Assembly (NCBI RefSeq): GCF_003515685.1 | Contig: NZ_QWEG01000005.1 | Coordinates: 248,001-312,000, forward strand | Reading direction: 5' to 3' | Source: Neobacillus notoginsengisoli | GTDB taxonomy: Bacteria; Bacillota; Bacilli; Bacillales; Cytobacillaceae | DNA: 64,000 nucleotides | In this document: positions 34,600-44,057 of the stretch, one piece after another | Layout: every line of letters begins with the position of its first letter | How positions within the stretch are numbered: position 1 is the first letter of the stretch | Program-made: the position numbers and the translations under genes | Notes under the pieces: model-generated | Told to the model about the DNA's origin: nothing | What the model saw: the letters and a program-made list of their open reading frames with translations, nothing else | Database searches by the model: none

Positions 34600-34645
34600 A
34601 ACCCTTTTCCTGAAAAATATACTTACAGGAGAAGGGTTTTTGTTT
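34600..34645 (+). terminator. Terminator after yphF
   Basis: AACCCTT-T-TCCTG (34600-34612) pairs with CAGGA-G-AAGGGTT (34626-34638), followed by TTTGTTTTT. Confidence 0.85.
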
Positions 34646-34712
34646 TTATTCCGCTGATTCTCATTAACTGTTTTTACTGAACAGGAGGTAAAAATAAATA
34701 TCTCAAATATAA

Positions 34713-34743
34713 GCATAATCAGATAGGACAACATCATAAACAT
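34713..34743 (+). promoter_or_regulatory. Candidate sigma-E promoter of spoIVA
   Basis: GCATAAT (34713-34719), 15-base spacer, CATAAACAT (34735-34743), an imperfect fit to the mother-cell sigma-E pattern. spoIVA is a sigma-E gene in B. subtilis. The match is weak. Confidence 0.3.
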
Positions 34744-34809
34744 ATACTGTCCAAAATTATCTAAATGGATACTATTATCCCACTTACTCTAGGATCGGGA
34801 GGGGATCAC

Positions 34810-36288
34810 TTGGAAAAGGTAGATATTTTCAAAGATATTGCTGAACGGACTGGCGGCGATATTTATCTTGGAGTTGTTGGGGCGGTGCGCACCGGCAAAT
34901 CCACTTTTATCAAAAAGTTTATGGAATTGGTTGTACTGCCGAATATGAGCAATGAGGCGGACAGGGCAAGGACGCAGGATGAATTGCCGCAGAGTGCTGC
35001 GGGAAAGACGATTATGACAACAGAGCCTAAATTTGTCCCAAATCAGGCTGCAACGGTATTTGTCGATGAGGGGCTTGAAGTAAATATCAGGCTTGTCGAT
35101 TGTGTCGGATACACTGTGCCGGGGGCAAAGGGCTATGAAGATGAAAACGGGCCAAGAATGATTACAACTCCGTGGTATGAAGAGCCGATTCCGTTCCATG
35201 AAGCTGCGGAAATAGGTACGCGGAAAGTCATACAGGAGCACTCCACCATAGGAGTTGTTATCACAACTGACGGAAGTATTGGAGAAATTCCTCGCAGCTC
35301 CTATCTTGAAGCAGAGGAAAGGGTCATTAATGAGTTAAAGGAAGTAGGGAAGCCTTTTATAATGGTTGTAAACAGCGCTCAGCCACATCATCCTAATACA
35401 GAGACACTGAGGGCTGGCCTATCGGAAAAATATGATATTCCGGTAATTGCCATGAGTGTTGAAGGGATGAGGGAATCAGATGTCTTGAATGTCCTCCGTG
35501 AAGCACTTTACGAGTTCCCGGTTCTCGAGGTGAATGTGAATCTTCCTAGCTGGGTAATGGTATTAAGGGAGAATCATTGGCTCCGTGAAAGTTATCAGGA
35601 AGCTGTCAAGGAAACAGTCAAGGATATTAAAAGACTCAGAGACGTGGATAGAGTCGTTCACCAGTTCAGTGATTTTGAATTCATTGAAAGAGCTGGCCTG
35701 GCGGGAATTGATATGGGGCAGGGGGTCGCAGAGATTGATTTATATGCCCCTGATGAATTGTATGATGATATTCTAAAAGAAATAGTTGGCGTCGAAATAC
35801 GGGGCAAGGATCACCTTCTAGAGCTTATGCAGGAATTTGCCCACGCAAAGGCGGAATACGATCATATATCGGATGCATTGAAAATGGTGAAGCAGACTGG
35901 TTATGGCATTGCCTCCCCTACCTTGTCGGACATGAGTCTTGAAGAACCTGAGATTATCAGGCAAGGGGCCCGCTTTGGAGTGAGGTTAAAAGCAGTCGCA
36001 CCATCCATCCATATGATTAAAGTCGATGTAGAATCCGAATTCGCTCCAATTATTGGGACTGAGAAACAAAGCGAAGAGCTTGTTCGTTATCTGATGCAGG
36101 ACTTTGAAGATGACCCTCTGTCCATCTGGAATTCGGATATTTTTGGCCGAAGCCTTAGTTCTATTGTCCGTGAAGGCATTCAGGCAAAGATTTCACTGAT
36201 GCCTGAAAATGCCCGATATAAACTGAAAGAAACACTGGAGCGGATTATTAATGAAGGTTCTGGCGGTCTAATCGCCATTATATTATAA
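34810..36288 (+). CDS. spoIVA: SpoIVA, spore coat basement ATPase
   Basis: Mother-cell morphogenetic ATPase of 492 residues that polymerises on the forespore surface as the coat basement layer. Walker A is GAVRTGKS near residue 24 and DCVGYTVPGA follows near 98. TTG 34810 is preceded by GGGAGGGGATC and gives the expected N-terminus EKVDIFKDIAERTGG and exactly the length I recall for B. subtilis; an upstream in-frame ATG at 34765 has no ribosome site. Monocistronic between two terminators. Confidence 0.97.
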   Translation: MEKVDIFKDIAERTGGDIYLGVVGAVRTGKSTFIKKFMELVVLPNMSNEADRARTQDELPQSAAGKTIMTTEPKFVPNQAATVFVDEGLEVNIRLVDCVGYTVPGAKGYEDENGPRMITTPWYEEPIPFHEAAEIGTRKVIQEHSTIGVVITTDGSIGEIPRSSYLEAEERVINELKEVGKPFIMVVNSAQPHHPNTETLRAGLSEKYDIPVIAMSVEGMRESDVLNVLREALYEFPVLEVNVNLPSWVMVLRENHWLRESYQEAVKETVKDIKRLRDVDRVVHQFSDFEFIERAGLAGIDMGQGVAEIDLYAPDELYDDILKEIVGVEIRGKDHLLELMQEFAHAKAEYDHISDALKMVKQTGYGIASPTLSDMSLEEPEIIRQGARFGVRLKAVAPSIHMIKVDVESEFAPIIGTEKQSEELVRYLMQDFEDDPLSIWNSDIFGRSLSSIVREGIQAKISLMPENARYKLKETLERIINEGSGGLIAIIL

Positions 36289-36342
36289 CACCTAGTCTTC
36301 TGTGCCAGAATTACCCCTTCCAGCCTTTCATATAACTTTGTT

Positions 36343-36369
36343 GAGGTTCCCGAGCGGAGCCTCTTTTTT
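36343..36369 (+). terminator. Terminator after spoIVA
   Basis: GAGG-T-TCC, CGAGC, GGA-G-CCTC, then TTTTTTA. Confidence 0.75.
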
Positions 36370-36431
36370 ACGACAATTTTTGCACAACGGAATAAAAACT
36401 TAAAAGATTCCCATGTTTTGAAGGAATATTC

Positions 36432-36460
36432 TTGCCATGGGCAAATGATTGTGATAATCT
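36432..36460 (+). promoter_or_regulatory. Distal promoter of hbs
   Basis: TTGCCA (36432-36437), 17-base spacer, TAATCT (36455-36460), giving a leader of about 215 bases. Confidence 0.5.
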
Positions 36461-36534
36461 TTTAACAGAATTAGCCTCACAAAGCTTAAAGCCTTAATTT
36501 CATTGGGTTTTCTTTTAGTTTTTAATCAAAACGA

Positions 36535-36563
36535 TTGAAATCCAGCAAGGCTTGCTATATGAT
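36535..36563 (+). promoter_or_regulatory. Proximal promoter of hbs
   Basis: TTGAAA (36535-36540), 17-base spacer, TATGAT (36558-36563). Two promoters fit the abundance of HU and what is known for hbs of B. subtilis. Apart from the spoIVA terminator I see nothing else in this 390-base gap. Confidence 0.65.
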
Positions 36564-36681
36564 AAGCCTTGTCAATAAAATACGTAACTACCACGTATAA
36601 AATTGATGAAATTTGTTTAGAAATGTAGATAAGTAATCTTATCTACTAACTGGGCAAATTATTTGGGAGGAGGTGAATGGC

Positions 36682-36954
36682 ATGAACAAGACAGAACTTA
36701 TCAATGCAGTTGCAGAGGCTAGCGAACTTTCAAGGAAGGACGCTACCAAAGCGGTTGATGCTGTTTTTGATTCCATTTTAGAAGCACTTAAAAATGGCGA
36801 GAAAGTTTCATTGATCGGATTTGGAAACTTTGAAGTTCGCGAGCGCTCCGCACGTAAAGGACGCAACCCGCAAACCGGCGAAGAAATCGAAATCGCTGCA
36901 AGCAAGGTTCCAGCTTTCAAACCAGGTAAACAACTCAAAGACGCAGTGAAATAA
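36682..36954 (+). CDS. hbs: HU, histone-like DNA-binding protein HBsu
   Basis: Basic nucleoid protein of 90 residues that binds DNA non-specifically as a dimer. The hallmark segment [20 protein letters not shown] (near residue 46) leads into the DNA-binding arm. ATG 36682 lies behind GGAGGAGGTG; a GTG at 36673 is in frame but part of the ribosome site. A long leader with two promoters precedes it and a strong terminator follows. Confidence 0.97.
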   Translation: MNKTELINAVAEASELSRKDATKAVDAVFDSILEALKNGEKVSLIGFGNFEVRERSARKGRNPQTGEEIEIAASKVPAFKPGKQLKDAVK

Positions 36955-36978
36955 TTACATAGAACGTGCTTTGGGCGC

Positions 36979-37011
36979 AAAAAAGCCATGGATGACTCCA
37001 TGGCTTTTTTT
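36979..37011 (+). terminator. Terminator after hbs
   Basis: AAAAAAGCCATGG and CCATGGCTTTTTT pair around ATGACT; T7 run. Confidence 0.95.
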
Positions 37012-37018
37012 CTACCTT

Positions 37019-37352
37019 CAGAACAAAATGCGCAAGCGCCTTCGCGACAGGAAAAAACCGCCTCGCGACAGGCAAAGATCGCCTGTCTCTGCGATGCAAA
37101 TTCCTTGGAGCTTTCCTTAGTCGCCCTTAATGCGAGCGAAGCGTAGCCAAGCTTAACACGAGACGTCCAGAAGGCGGTCTTTGCCTTCTTGACGGATTGG
37201 CTTAAGACCTCGAGGGGCTAGGCGCTCCTCGAAAGTCCTTATTATGCTATCGCATAATTTCGTGCGATGTAACTTCTGAGAAGCTTTCCTTGTGCTAACG
37301 CTTTTCCTTCGTGCGATGCTTATGCTCCCGAAGCTTTCCTTTGTGGAGCTGG
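37019..37352 (-). repeat. Mosaic dispersed repeat, families A and B (copy R4)
   Basis: Read on the minus strand: family A blocks (CCACAAAGGAAAGCTTC near 37350; CACGAAATTATGCGATAGCA), then family B starting AGCGCCTAGCCCCTCGAGG (37226-37208), another family A block, and the family B end AAGGCGCTTGCGC near 37042. Bases 37067-37118 are a perfect 52-base inverted match to 54026-54077. It fills the hbs-folE gap; no gene is seen there. Confidence 0.75.
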
Positions 37353-37428
37353 ATTACTAAAATTTATTTCGAGTTATTCACAAGGTAGTATTTTATAGAT
37401 TTCTACAACATGAGAAAAGCCTAACACT

Positions 37429-37458
37429 TTGCTTGCGCTAAAATGGTTATGCTAATAT
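37429..37458 (+). promoter_or_regulatory. Candidate promoter of folE-mtrB
   Basis: TTGCTT (37429-37434), 18-base spacer, TAATAT (37453-37458), 37 bases before the folE start. Confidence 0.4.
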
Positions 37459-37495
37459 GGTATAGACTTGCATGAAATCTGTAGGGGGTAAGGAA

Positions 37496-38062
37496 ATGCC
37501 AACCGTAAATAAAGCCCAAATTGAAGAGGCAGTACGCATGATTCTTCAGGCAATCGGGGAGGACCCGGAAAGAGAAGGGCTTCTAGATACACCAAAGCGT
37601 GTTGCAAAAATGTATGAAGAAGTATTCAGTGGATTGAATCAGGACCCGGGTGAATACTTTGAAACAATTTTTGGAGAAGACCACGAGGAACTCGTTCTCG
37701 TGAAGGATATTCCGTTTTATTCAATGTGTGAACATCATCTCGTTCCGTTTTTTGGCAAGGCTCATGTCGCCTATTTGCCTCGTAATGGAAAGGTGACAGG
37801 TCTTAGTAAGCTTGCAAGGGCAGTTGAAGCAGTTGCGAAACGTCCGCAGCTGCAGGAACGAATCACTTCTGAGATTGCGAACAGCATTATGGATAGGCTA
37901 CAGCCTCATGGTGTAATGGTTGTGGTCGAAGCTGAGCATATGTGCATGACAATGCGGGGGGTTAAAAAGCCGGGATCCAAAACGGTTACATCCGCTGTCC
38001 GTGGTATTTTTGTCGAAAACGCCATTGCCAGATCCGAGGTCTTGTCATTTATTAATAACTGA
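37496..38062 (+). CDS. folE: GTP cyclohydrolase I (MtrA)
   Basis: First enzyme of folate synthesis, 188 residues, converting GTP to dihydroneopterin triphosphate. Zinc and active-site residues lie in [19 protein letters not shown], in LSKLARAVE and in [20 protein letters not shown] 37496 follows AGGGGGTAAGG; an upstream in-frame ATG at 37472 lacks a ribosome site. It precedes mtrB by 29 bases, as in the B. subtilis mtrAB operon. Confidence 0.96.
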   Translation: MPTVNKAQIEEAVRMILQAIGEDPEREGLLDTPKRVAKMYEEVFSGLNQDPGEYFETIFGEDHEELVLVKDIPFYSMCEHHLVPFFGKAHVAYLPRNGKVTGLSKLARAVEAVAKRPQLQERITSEIANSIMDRLQPHGVMVVVEAEHMCMTMRGVKKPGSKTVTSAVRGIFVENAIARSEVLSFINN

Positions 38063-38091
38063 CCAACTTTTTTATAAGGCAGGGGTATCCA

Positions 38092-38328
38092 ATGGAAAAG
38101 CGAGAACAGCAAACATCGGATTTTATCGTTATTAAAGCCAATGAAGATGGCGTGAATGTCATTGGGCTAACGAGGGGAACAGATACAAGGTTTCACCATT
38201 CAGAGAAGCTTGATAAAGGGGAAGTGATGATCGCCCAGTTTACAGAACATACTTCCGCAATAAAAATCAGGGGAACGGCAACAATCATGACGAGTGTCGG
38301 TCAGATAGAAAGCGATTCAGGGAAATAG
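38092..38328 (+). CDS. mtrB: TRAP, trp RNA-binding attenuation protein
   Basis: Protein of 78 residues that forms an 11-subunit ring, binds tryptophan and then wraps GAG/UAG-repeat RNA to shut down trp genes. Conserved segments: [39 protein letters not shown] and [12 protein letters not shown]. The ribosome site AAGGCAGGGG is 7 to 8 bases before the ATG. Its usual chromosomal target, the trp operon, is not in the nearby aromatic block (see hisC), so it presumably acts elsewhere. Confidence 0.96.
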   Translation: MEKREQQTSDFIVIKANEDGVNVIGLTRGTDTRFHHSEKLDKGEVMIAQFTEHTSAIKIRGTATIMTSVGQIESDSGK

Positions 38329-38339
38329 TTTTACATTGG

Positions 38340-38376
38340 ACCAGAATGGCATGCAGGACAGCTGTTCTGGTTTTTT
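38340..38376 (+). terminator. Terminator after mtrB
   Basis: ACCAGAA (38340-38346) and TTCTGGT (38365-38371), followed by TTTTTG. Confidence 0.75.
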
Positions 38377-38433
38377 GCTTACAGTGTTCTTAATTATTAT
38401 TTTGTGAAACACTGCCCATAGAAAAATGTTTTA

Positions 38434-38442
38434 TGTTATAAT
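38434..38442 (+). promoter_or_regulatory. Extended -10 promoter upstream of hepS
   Basis: TGTTATAAT, a TGn-extended consensus -10 without an obvious -35; about 100 bases of leader precede hepS. Confidence 0.5.
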
Positions 38443-38545
38443 GATGACTGCTATGTTTAAGGTTTTTATTTTAATCATTGTTGTATTTATTCAACAGGCT
38501 ATTACATAGAATGACACAGCTTTGGTATGGTCCGGGGTGATTATT

Positions 38546-39340
38546 GTGCAAGAAATGAAGAATAAGATAGCAGAAATCAGGGCTTTAATTGAAAATAAGG
38601 TGCTTCATCCCTATCTGCTCCAATATATAGAAAAACCTCATATTGATGAAGACAAGCTCCTTCTCCTTGTATCGACAATGGAAGGCCTTGGACTGACAGA
38701 TAAAGAGATGAAAAATTATGCACTTACCGTCATGCTTGTCCAAATTGCCCTTGATATCCATGAACATGTTTCCAATAAACAGACCCACTCCGGATTAAAA
38801 GCACGCCAGCTGACTGTCCTTGCTGGTGACTATTATAGCGGGCTTTACTATAAACATTTAGCCGAGTCCGATGATATTTTAATGATCCGCTCTTTGTCGA
38901 AAGGCATTAAAGAAGTAAATGAGCACAAGACTTTTTTGTATCAACAAGAGTTTGATTCAATAGGCGCTCTCTTGAATAGTTTGAAAATGGTTGAAGCAGC
39001 TCTATTCTCCAAACTGTCTGATTACTTTGGACGAAGTGCCTGGACGACATTTTCTGGAAATTTCTTATTGCTGAAACGGCTTCTTAAAGAGAGGTCAGAA
39101 TATATTGAATATGGTAAATCTCCATTTTTCGACGCGTTATTTGCACTCTCTGATAAGAGTGTTTGCAGAGGGGAATCCGATTTAAAACAAATTCTTTTAC
39201 AAAAACTTGATCAGCAGCTTTTCCTCCTTGAGCAGGAAATGAAAAAAAAGCTGGATTCTTTAATTGATATGAACGACTCTTTCAAAGAAAGACTTGAAGA
39301 GCTTTTCAGTCAAATAAAAATATTAGTGGAAGAAGGGTAA
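38546..39340 (+). CDS. hepS: Heptaprenyl diphosphate synthase component I
   Basis: Non-catalytic subunit of 264 residues that pairs with HepT to make the C35 side chain of menaquinone-7. Mostly helical, with recognisable segments [20 protein letters not shown] and [19 protein letters not shown] 38546 follows GGGGTGAT; the in-frame ATG at 38522 has no ribosome site. It heads hepS-menG-hepT with spacers of 4 and 38 bases, the standard Bacillus operon. Confidence 0.93.
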   Translation: MQEMKNKIAEIRALIENKVLHPYLLQYIEKPHIDEDKLLLLVSTMEGLGLTDKEMKNYALTVMLVQIALDIHEHVSNKQTHSGLKARQLTVLAGDYYSGLYYKHLAESDDILMIRSLSKGIKEVNEHKTFLYQQEFDSIGALLNSLKMVEAALFSKLSDYFGRSAWTTFSGNFLLLKRLLKERSEYIEYGKSPFFDALFALSDKSVCRGESDLKQILLQKLDQQLFLLEQEMKKKLDSLIDMNDSFKERLEELFSQIKILVEEG

Positions 39341-39344
39341 AGGC

Positions 39345-40049
39345 ATGCAACGGTCCAAGGAAGAACGGGTTCATTCAGTGTTTGAGAGCATCTCTGATAA
39401 TTATGACAAAATGAATTCCGTTATCAGTTTTAAGCAGCATATTGCCTGGCGGAAGGACACGATGAAAAGGATGAATGTCCGCTCCGGGTCAAAGGCACTT
39501 GATGTTTGCTGTGGTACTGCCGACTGGACAATTGCCTTGTCGGATGCTGTTGGAGAGGACGGCGAGGTAATCGGGCTCGATTTCAGTAAGAACATGCTTA
39601 AAATCGGCCAGCAGAAAATAGACTCCCTGCAGCTGAAGAACGCTTCGCTCATTCATGGTAACGCCATGGAACTTCCTTTTCCGGACAATCATTTCGATTA
39701 TGTAACGATTGGATTCGGACTTCGCAATGTGCCTGATTACATGCAAGTATTAAAAGAAATGCACAGGGTTGTTAAACCTGGCGGAATTGCGATCTGCCTG
39801 GAAACATCGCAGCCGACCATGCCAGTGTACAGACAGCTTTATTTCTTTTATTTCCGCTATATTATGCCTGTCTTCGGGAAGTTGTTCGCAAAAAGCTATG
39901 AGGAGTATTCATGGCTGCAGGAGTCTGCCCGGGATTTTCCCGGTGCAAAGGAACTTGCTAGAATGTTTGAGGATGCTGGCTTTTATAAGGTGGTCTATAA
40001 ACCATATAGTGGAGGCGCTGCGGCAGTCCACATCGGCTATAAAGACTGA
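39345..40049 (+). CDS. menG: Demethylmenaquinone methyltransferase
   Basis: SAM-dependent C-methyltransferase of 234 residues, the last step of menaquinone synthesis (also called menH or ubiE). SAM-binding motif [20 protein letters not shown], then [20 protein letters not shown] and [12 protein letters not shown]. It lies between the two heptaprenyl diphosphate synthase genes, so ring methylation and side-chain synthesis are co-expressed. The start is 4 bases after hepS. Confidence 0.95.
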   Translation: MQRSKEERVHSVFESISDNYDKMNSVISFKQHIAWRKDTMKRMNVRSGSKALDVCCGTADWTIALSDAVGEDGEVIGLDFSKNMLKIGQQKIDSLQLKNASLIHGNAMELPFPDNHFDYVTIGFGLRNVPDYMQVLKEMHRVVKPGGIAICLETSQPTMPVYRQLYFFYFRYIMPVFGKLFAKSYEEYSWLQESARDFPGAKELARMFEDAGFYKVVYKPYSGGAAAVHIGYKD

Positions 40050-40087
40050 GGTTTAGAAGTACTTGAAGAAGAGCAGGGTGAGTGCCG

Positions 40088-41050
40088 ATGAAATTAAAAA
40101 TGATGACTTCATTTTTAAATTCGGATTTAACATTAATCGAGAATACACTTGAAGAAACAATACAGGCGGAATCCTCGCTGCTGAGGCAGGCATCATTGCA
40201 TACCCTGCAGGCCGGCGGAAAGCGGATTCGCCCTGTTTTTGTTTTATTGGCAGCAAAATTCGGTGAATATGACATTCATATCATTAAAAATGTAGCAGTG
40301 TCCCTAGAACTTATCCATATGGCATCGCTTGTCCATGATGATGTCATTGATGATGCAGAACTTCGAAGAGGCAAACCGACAATAAAATCCAAATGGGATA
40401 ACAGGATCGCCATGTATACAGGTGATTATATTTTTGCGCTTTCCCTGGAATTGATGACCAGCATTGAAAAACAAAAAGCTCATAAAATACTTGCAAACAC
40501 CATTGTAGAGGTTTGTGTTGGCGAAATTCAGCAAATCAGTGACAAGTATCGGTATAATCAATCGATTAGGGATTACTTCAGACGCATTAAACGGAAAACG
40601 GCTCTACTAATTGCTGTTAGCTGCCAACTGGGTGCCATTGCAGCGGATGCAAGCGAGGAAATCAGCAAGAAATTATTTTTATTTGGCTACTATGTCGGTA
40701 TGTCCTATCAAATCATTGATGATGTTCTTGATTTTACATCTTCAGAGAAAGAATTGGGTAAACCTGCCGGAAGCGATTTGATTCAAGGTAATATTACTGC
40801 TCCAGTCCTGTATGCGATGGCTGATCCGCATGCCAGGAGGAAAATAGAGAAAATTAGGGAGCACACAAGCAGGGATGAACTTGAGGATGCAATACTGGCA
40901 ATTAAGAGTACAGGGGCAATTGAAAAGTCCATTGAACTCAGTGACCGATATTTACATAAAGCGTTGGATATCTTGGACGATTTGCCAGCTAACAGGGCCA
41001 GAAAAACGTTAAGGGATATAGCGAAATATATAGGCAAGCGGAAATTTTGA
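40088..41050 (+). CDS. hepT: Heptaprenyl diphosphate synthase component II
   Basis: Catalytic prenyl-transferase subunit of 320 residues. Both Asp-rich motifs are present: HDDVIDDAELRRG (first, near residue 83) and IIDDVLDFTSSEKELGKP (second, near 210), along with GGKRIRP. ATG 40088 follows AGGGTGA by 6 bases and yields the length I recall for B. subtilis HepT; the GTG at 40082 is too close to the ribosome site. A short weak hairpin with a T run (41053-41078) follows. Confidence 0.95.
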   Translation: MKLKMMTSFLNSDLTLIENTLEETIQAESSLLRQASLHTLQAGGKRIRPVFVLLAAKFGEYDIHIIKNVAVSLELIHMASLVHDDVIDDAELRRGKPTIKSKWDNRIAMYTGDYIFALSLELMTSIEKQKAHKILANTIVEVCVGEIQQISDKYRYNQSIRDYFRRIKRKTALLIAVSCQLGAIAADASEEISKKLFLFGYYVGMSYQIIDDVLDFTSSEKELGKPAGSDLIQGNITAPVLYAMADPHARRKIEKIREHTSRDELEDAILAIKSTGAIEKSIELSDRYLHKALDILDDLPANRARKTLRDIAKYIGKRKF

Positions 41051-41167
41051 TTACGTGCGGTGAAAGTCGCGTTTTTTCCTTCTTGCCTATCTTTCTAAAT
41101 AGTGTTACTATTTTCGTGGATTGCTTCTACACGCAGTCAGGTTACATATTTGTTTAGGAGTGGAATT

Positions 41168-41614
41168 ATGGAAAAAACATTTTTAATGGTTAAGCCAGAC
41201 GGAGTCCAAAGAAATGTAGTTGGTGAAATAGTCGCCCGTTTTGAGAAGAAGGGATTCCAGCTTGTTGGCGCAAAATTGATGAGTATCCCGCGTGAACTTG
41301 CCGAAGAACATTACGGCGAGCACAAAGAACGTCCGTTTTTCGGAGAACTTGTTGACTTTATTACTTCCGGCCCGGTTTTTGCGATGGTATGGCAGGGGGA
41401 GAACGTGATTGCAACCGCACGTCAAATGATGGGGACAACCAATCCAAAGGATGCCGCACCTGGAACTATCCGTGGTGACTTTGGCCTGACAGTTGGAAAG
41501 AATATTATTCACGGATCTGACTCTCCAGCAAGCGCAGAGCGTGAAATCGGTATTTTCTTCAAGGAAGAAGAACTTGCCGAATACACCAAGTTAATAGACG
41601 GCTGGGTATATTAA
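41168..41614 (+). CDS. ndk: Nucleoside diphosphate kinase
   Basis: Enzyme of 148 residues balancing NTP and dNTP pools by phosphate transfer through an active-site histidine (NIIHGSDS, near residue 115). The N-terminus [16 protein letters not shown] is typical. ATG 41168 is preceded by TTAGGAGTGG; the upstream in-frame ATG at 41102 has no ribosome site. A clean terminator follows. The cheR gene that I recall between ndk and aroF in B. subtilis is absent. Confidence 0.97.
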   Translation: MEKTFLMVKPDGVQRNVVGEIVARFEKKGFQLVGAKLMSIPRELAEEHYGEHKERPFFGELVDFITSGPVFAMVWQGENVIATARQMMGTTNPKDAAPGTIRGDFGLTVGKNIIHGSDSPASAEREIGIFFKEEELAEYTKLIDGWVY

Positions 41615-41620
41615 AAGAAA

Positions 41621-41651
41621 AAAGGCACTTGTCAAAACGAGTGCCTTTTTT
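41621..41651 (+). terminator. Terminator after ndk
   Basis: AAAGGCACTTG and CGAGTGCCTTT pair around TCAAAA (one G-U), then TTTG. Confidence 0.88.
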
Positions 41652-41708
41652 GTATACGTTTTCTTAATTTGGGGATAAAAGTAATTTTATATAAGGGGGC
41701 AAAGAAAA

Positions 41709-42878
41709 ATGAGATATTTAACAGCAGGTGAATCACACGGGCCGCAGTTAACCGTCATTATTGAAGGAGTGCCGGCCGGGATGCCAATCGAGGCTAAACA
41801 GATCAATGAGGAGCTTGCCCGAAGGCAGAAAGGCTATGGCCGCGGCAGGCGGATGCAAATTGAAAAGGATACCGTAGAAATCGCGGGCGGAATCCGCCAT
41901 GGAAAAACCCTCGGCTCCCCAATTGCACTTGTCATTAAAAATGATGACTGGAAACACTGGACACACATTATGGGGCCAGAATCCATTGATGAAGACGCGG
42001 AGTCTGAAGTAAAAAGACGGATATCAAGGCCGCGCCCAGGACACGCGGATCTGAATGGAGCTATAAAATATGGCCATCGGGATATGAGGAATGTCCTTGA
42101 ACGTTCTTCAGCAAGGGAAACAGCAGCGAGGGTTGCCGCAGGAGCTGTAGCCAAAGTTTTGCTCATTCACGCCGGAATTGAACTTGTATCATATGTAACT
42201 GAAATTGGCGGAGTAAAAGCGGAATTTCAGGATATTTCAATCCAGGAAAAGAAAATGCGGAGTGAAGCGTCGCCTGTCCGCTGTCTCGATGGAAATGCCG
42301 AAACAAAAATGATGCAGGCAATTGACTCGGCCAAAGAAAATGGGGATTCAATTGGCGGAATAGTCGAAGTCACTGCTGAGGGTATGCCTCCTGGAATTGG
42401 CAGCTATGTCCAATATGACAGGAAACTGGATTCGAAAATAGCGGGTGCGATTGTTAGCATTAATGCCTTCAAGGGAGTTGAATTCGGAATCGGGTTCAAG
42501 GCCGCAGAAATACCAGGTTCCCTTGTCCATGACGAAATTGTCTGGAGTGAGTCGGATGGCTACAGCCGCAAGACGAATCGCTTAGGCGGCTTTGAGGGCG
42601 GCATGACAAACGGTATGCCAATCATCGTTAGAGGTGTTATGAAGCCGATTCCTACGCTTTATAAGCCATTGCTTAGCGTCGATATTGAAACAAAAGAACC
42701 CTTCGCTGCGAGTATTGAACGGTCTGACAGTTGTGCGGTTCCCGCCGCGGCGGTTGTTGCAGAAAATGTTGTGGCTTGGGAACTGGCTGCCGGTCTTGTA
42801 GAGCAATTCAATGCGGACCGCTTTGATGTCTTCCTGGAGGATTTAAAAAATCACCGTGAACGGGCGAGGTTGTTCTAA
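41709..42878 (+). CDS. aroF: Chorismate synthase
   Basis: Flavin-dependent lyase of 389 residues that makes chorismate from 5-enolpyruvylshikimate 3-phosphate (aroC in E. coli terms, aroF in Bacillus). Signature segments: [55 protein letters not shown] and [13 protein letters not shown]. Its TAA shares an A with the aroB ATG (TAATG), so translation is coupled. It begins the aroF-aroB block. Confidence 0.97.
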   Translation: MRYLTAGESHGPQLTVIIEGVPAGMPIEAKQINEELARRQKGYGRGRRMQIEKDTVEIAGGIRHGKTLGSPIALVIKNDDWKHWTHIMGPESIDEDAESEVKRRISRPRPGHADLNGAIKYGHRDMRNVLERSSARETAARVAAGAVAKVLLIHAGIELVSYVTEIGGVKAEFQDISIQEKKMRSEASPVRCLDGNAETKMMQAIDSAKENGDSIGGIVEVTAEGMPPGIGSYVQYDRKLDSKIAGAIVSINAFKGVEFGIGFKAAEIPGSLVHDEIVWSESDGYSRKTNRLGGFEGGMTNGMPIIVRGVMKPIPTLYKPLLSVDIETKEPFAASIERSDSCAVPAAAVVAENVVAWELAAGLVEQFNADRFDVFLEDLKNHRERARLF

Positions 42879-43951
42879 TGCAAAAACTGGAACTGAGTAC
42901 AGCAGAGAAAAAGTATCCAATTGTTATAGGAGAAAATGCTGTCTCGTCGATCGCCCCCTTTTTACAGAATGACCTAAACGGATTTTCCAGACTGATGATC
43001 ATGACCGATCAGAATGTGGGAAAACTTCACCTAGAGAACCTCCTGAAACAGCTGGACGAATTCAGGCCAGCTGTTTTCAGTGCACCTGCTGGTGAAAAAG
43101 CAAAATCATTAGAAATATATGAGGAAGCGATAACTTTTTCCCTTGAAAATGGGCTGGACAGAAAATCTTTCATCATTGCTTTTGGCGGGGGGGCAATTGG
43201 CGATCTAGCAGGCTTTGTGGCTGCGACTTTCATGAGAGGGATACGATTTATCCAGGTTCCTACCACCATTTTGGCCCATGACAGTTCTGTAGGCGGAAAA
43301 ACGGGAATCAACCATCATCTTGGAAAAAATATGATTGGGGCTTTCCACCAGCCTGAAGCAGTGTTTTACGACCTCTCATTTATTAATAGTCTTCCTCCCC
43401 ATGAGGTTCGATCCGGATTTGCGGAAGTGGTGAAACATGCTCTAATTGGTGATCCTGACTTGTTTGATTGGCTTAGGATGAATGTTTCAAGTCTTGAAGG
43501 AGTCACGCCAATGCAATATGAAGAAATGCTCGCAAAAGGTATATCGGTAAAAGCAAAAATTGTTAGACAAGATGTGCACGAAAAAGGAATCAGAGCTTAC
43601 CTTAATTTTGGGCATACATTGGGCCATGCCATTGAGGCTGAGATGGGGTATGGGAATATCACTCATGGAGAAGCGGTTATGATTGGGATGGTCTTTGCAC
43701 TTGAAATCAGTAAAGAAAAAAGCGGGCTTGATTTTGAACTGGACGGGTTCAAAACATGGATAGAAAGCATAGGGTACAGGACCTCTCTGTCGTCTGAGAT
43801 TTCGAAAGAAGGATTGTTGAAACGGATGAAAAAAGACAAGAAGGCAATAGGGGGAACAGTCCGATTCGTTCTGTTAAATAAAATAGGCGTCCCTGAACTT
43901 GTCGAGCTTCCGGACTCCTTTTTAAAAAAGAAGCTGGGGAGTTTTTTATAA
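42878..43951 (+). CDS. aroB: 3-dehydroquinate synthase
   Basis: NAD- and metal-dependent cyclase of 357 residues, second step of the shikimate pathway. NAD-binding GGGAIGDLAGFVAATFMRG, VPTTILAHDSSVGGKTGIN and the metal-site histidines in FGHTLGHAIE and THGEAV are visible. It overlaps aroF by one base. In B. subtilis aroH and trpEDCFBA come next; here hisC follows after about 100 bases with its own promoter. Confidence 0.97.
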   Translation: MQKLELSTAEKKYPIVIGENAVSSIAPFLQNDLNGFSRLMIMTDQNVGKLHLENLLKQLDEFRPAVFSAPAGEKAKSLEIYEEAITFSLENGLDRKSFIIAFGGGAIGDLAGFVAATFMRGIRFIQVPTTILAHDSSVGGKTGINHHLGKNMIGAFHQPEAVFYDLSFINSLPPHEVRSGFAEVVKHALIGDPDLFDWLRMNVSSLEGVTPMQYEEMLAKGISVKAKIVRQDVHEKGIRAYLNFGHTLGHAIEAEMGYGNITHGEAVMIGMVFALEISKEKSGLDFELDGFKTWIESIGYRTSLSSEISKEGLLKRMKKDKKAIGGTVRFVLLNKIGVPELVELPDSFLKKKLGSFL

Positions 43952-43963
43952 ATTAAAAAAATG

Positions 43964-43992
43964 CTGACTTATCTGATTGGCTGTGTTAGAAT
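43964..43992 (+). promoter_or_regulatory. Promoter of hisC-tyrA-aroE
   Basis: CTGACT (43964-43969), 17-base spacer, TAGAAT (43987-43992) with a TGT extension. A hairpin CTTTAA/TTAAAG with AGCG loop (44013-44028) falls in the leader. Confidence 0.5.
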
Positions 43993-44057
43993 TAACTTTA
44001 AAAAAATCTGCACTTTAAAGCGTTAAAGCGGCGGAGTGTAACAACGAGGTGTTTCTT

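Noticed and set aside
39769-40056. 95-codon frame inside menG
   Set aside because: Alternative-frame shadow of a clearly conserved methyltransferase gene.
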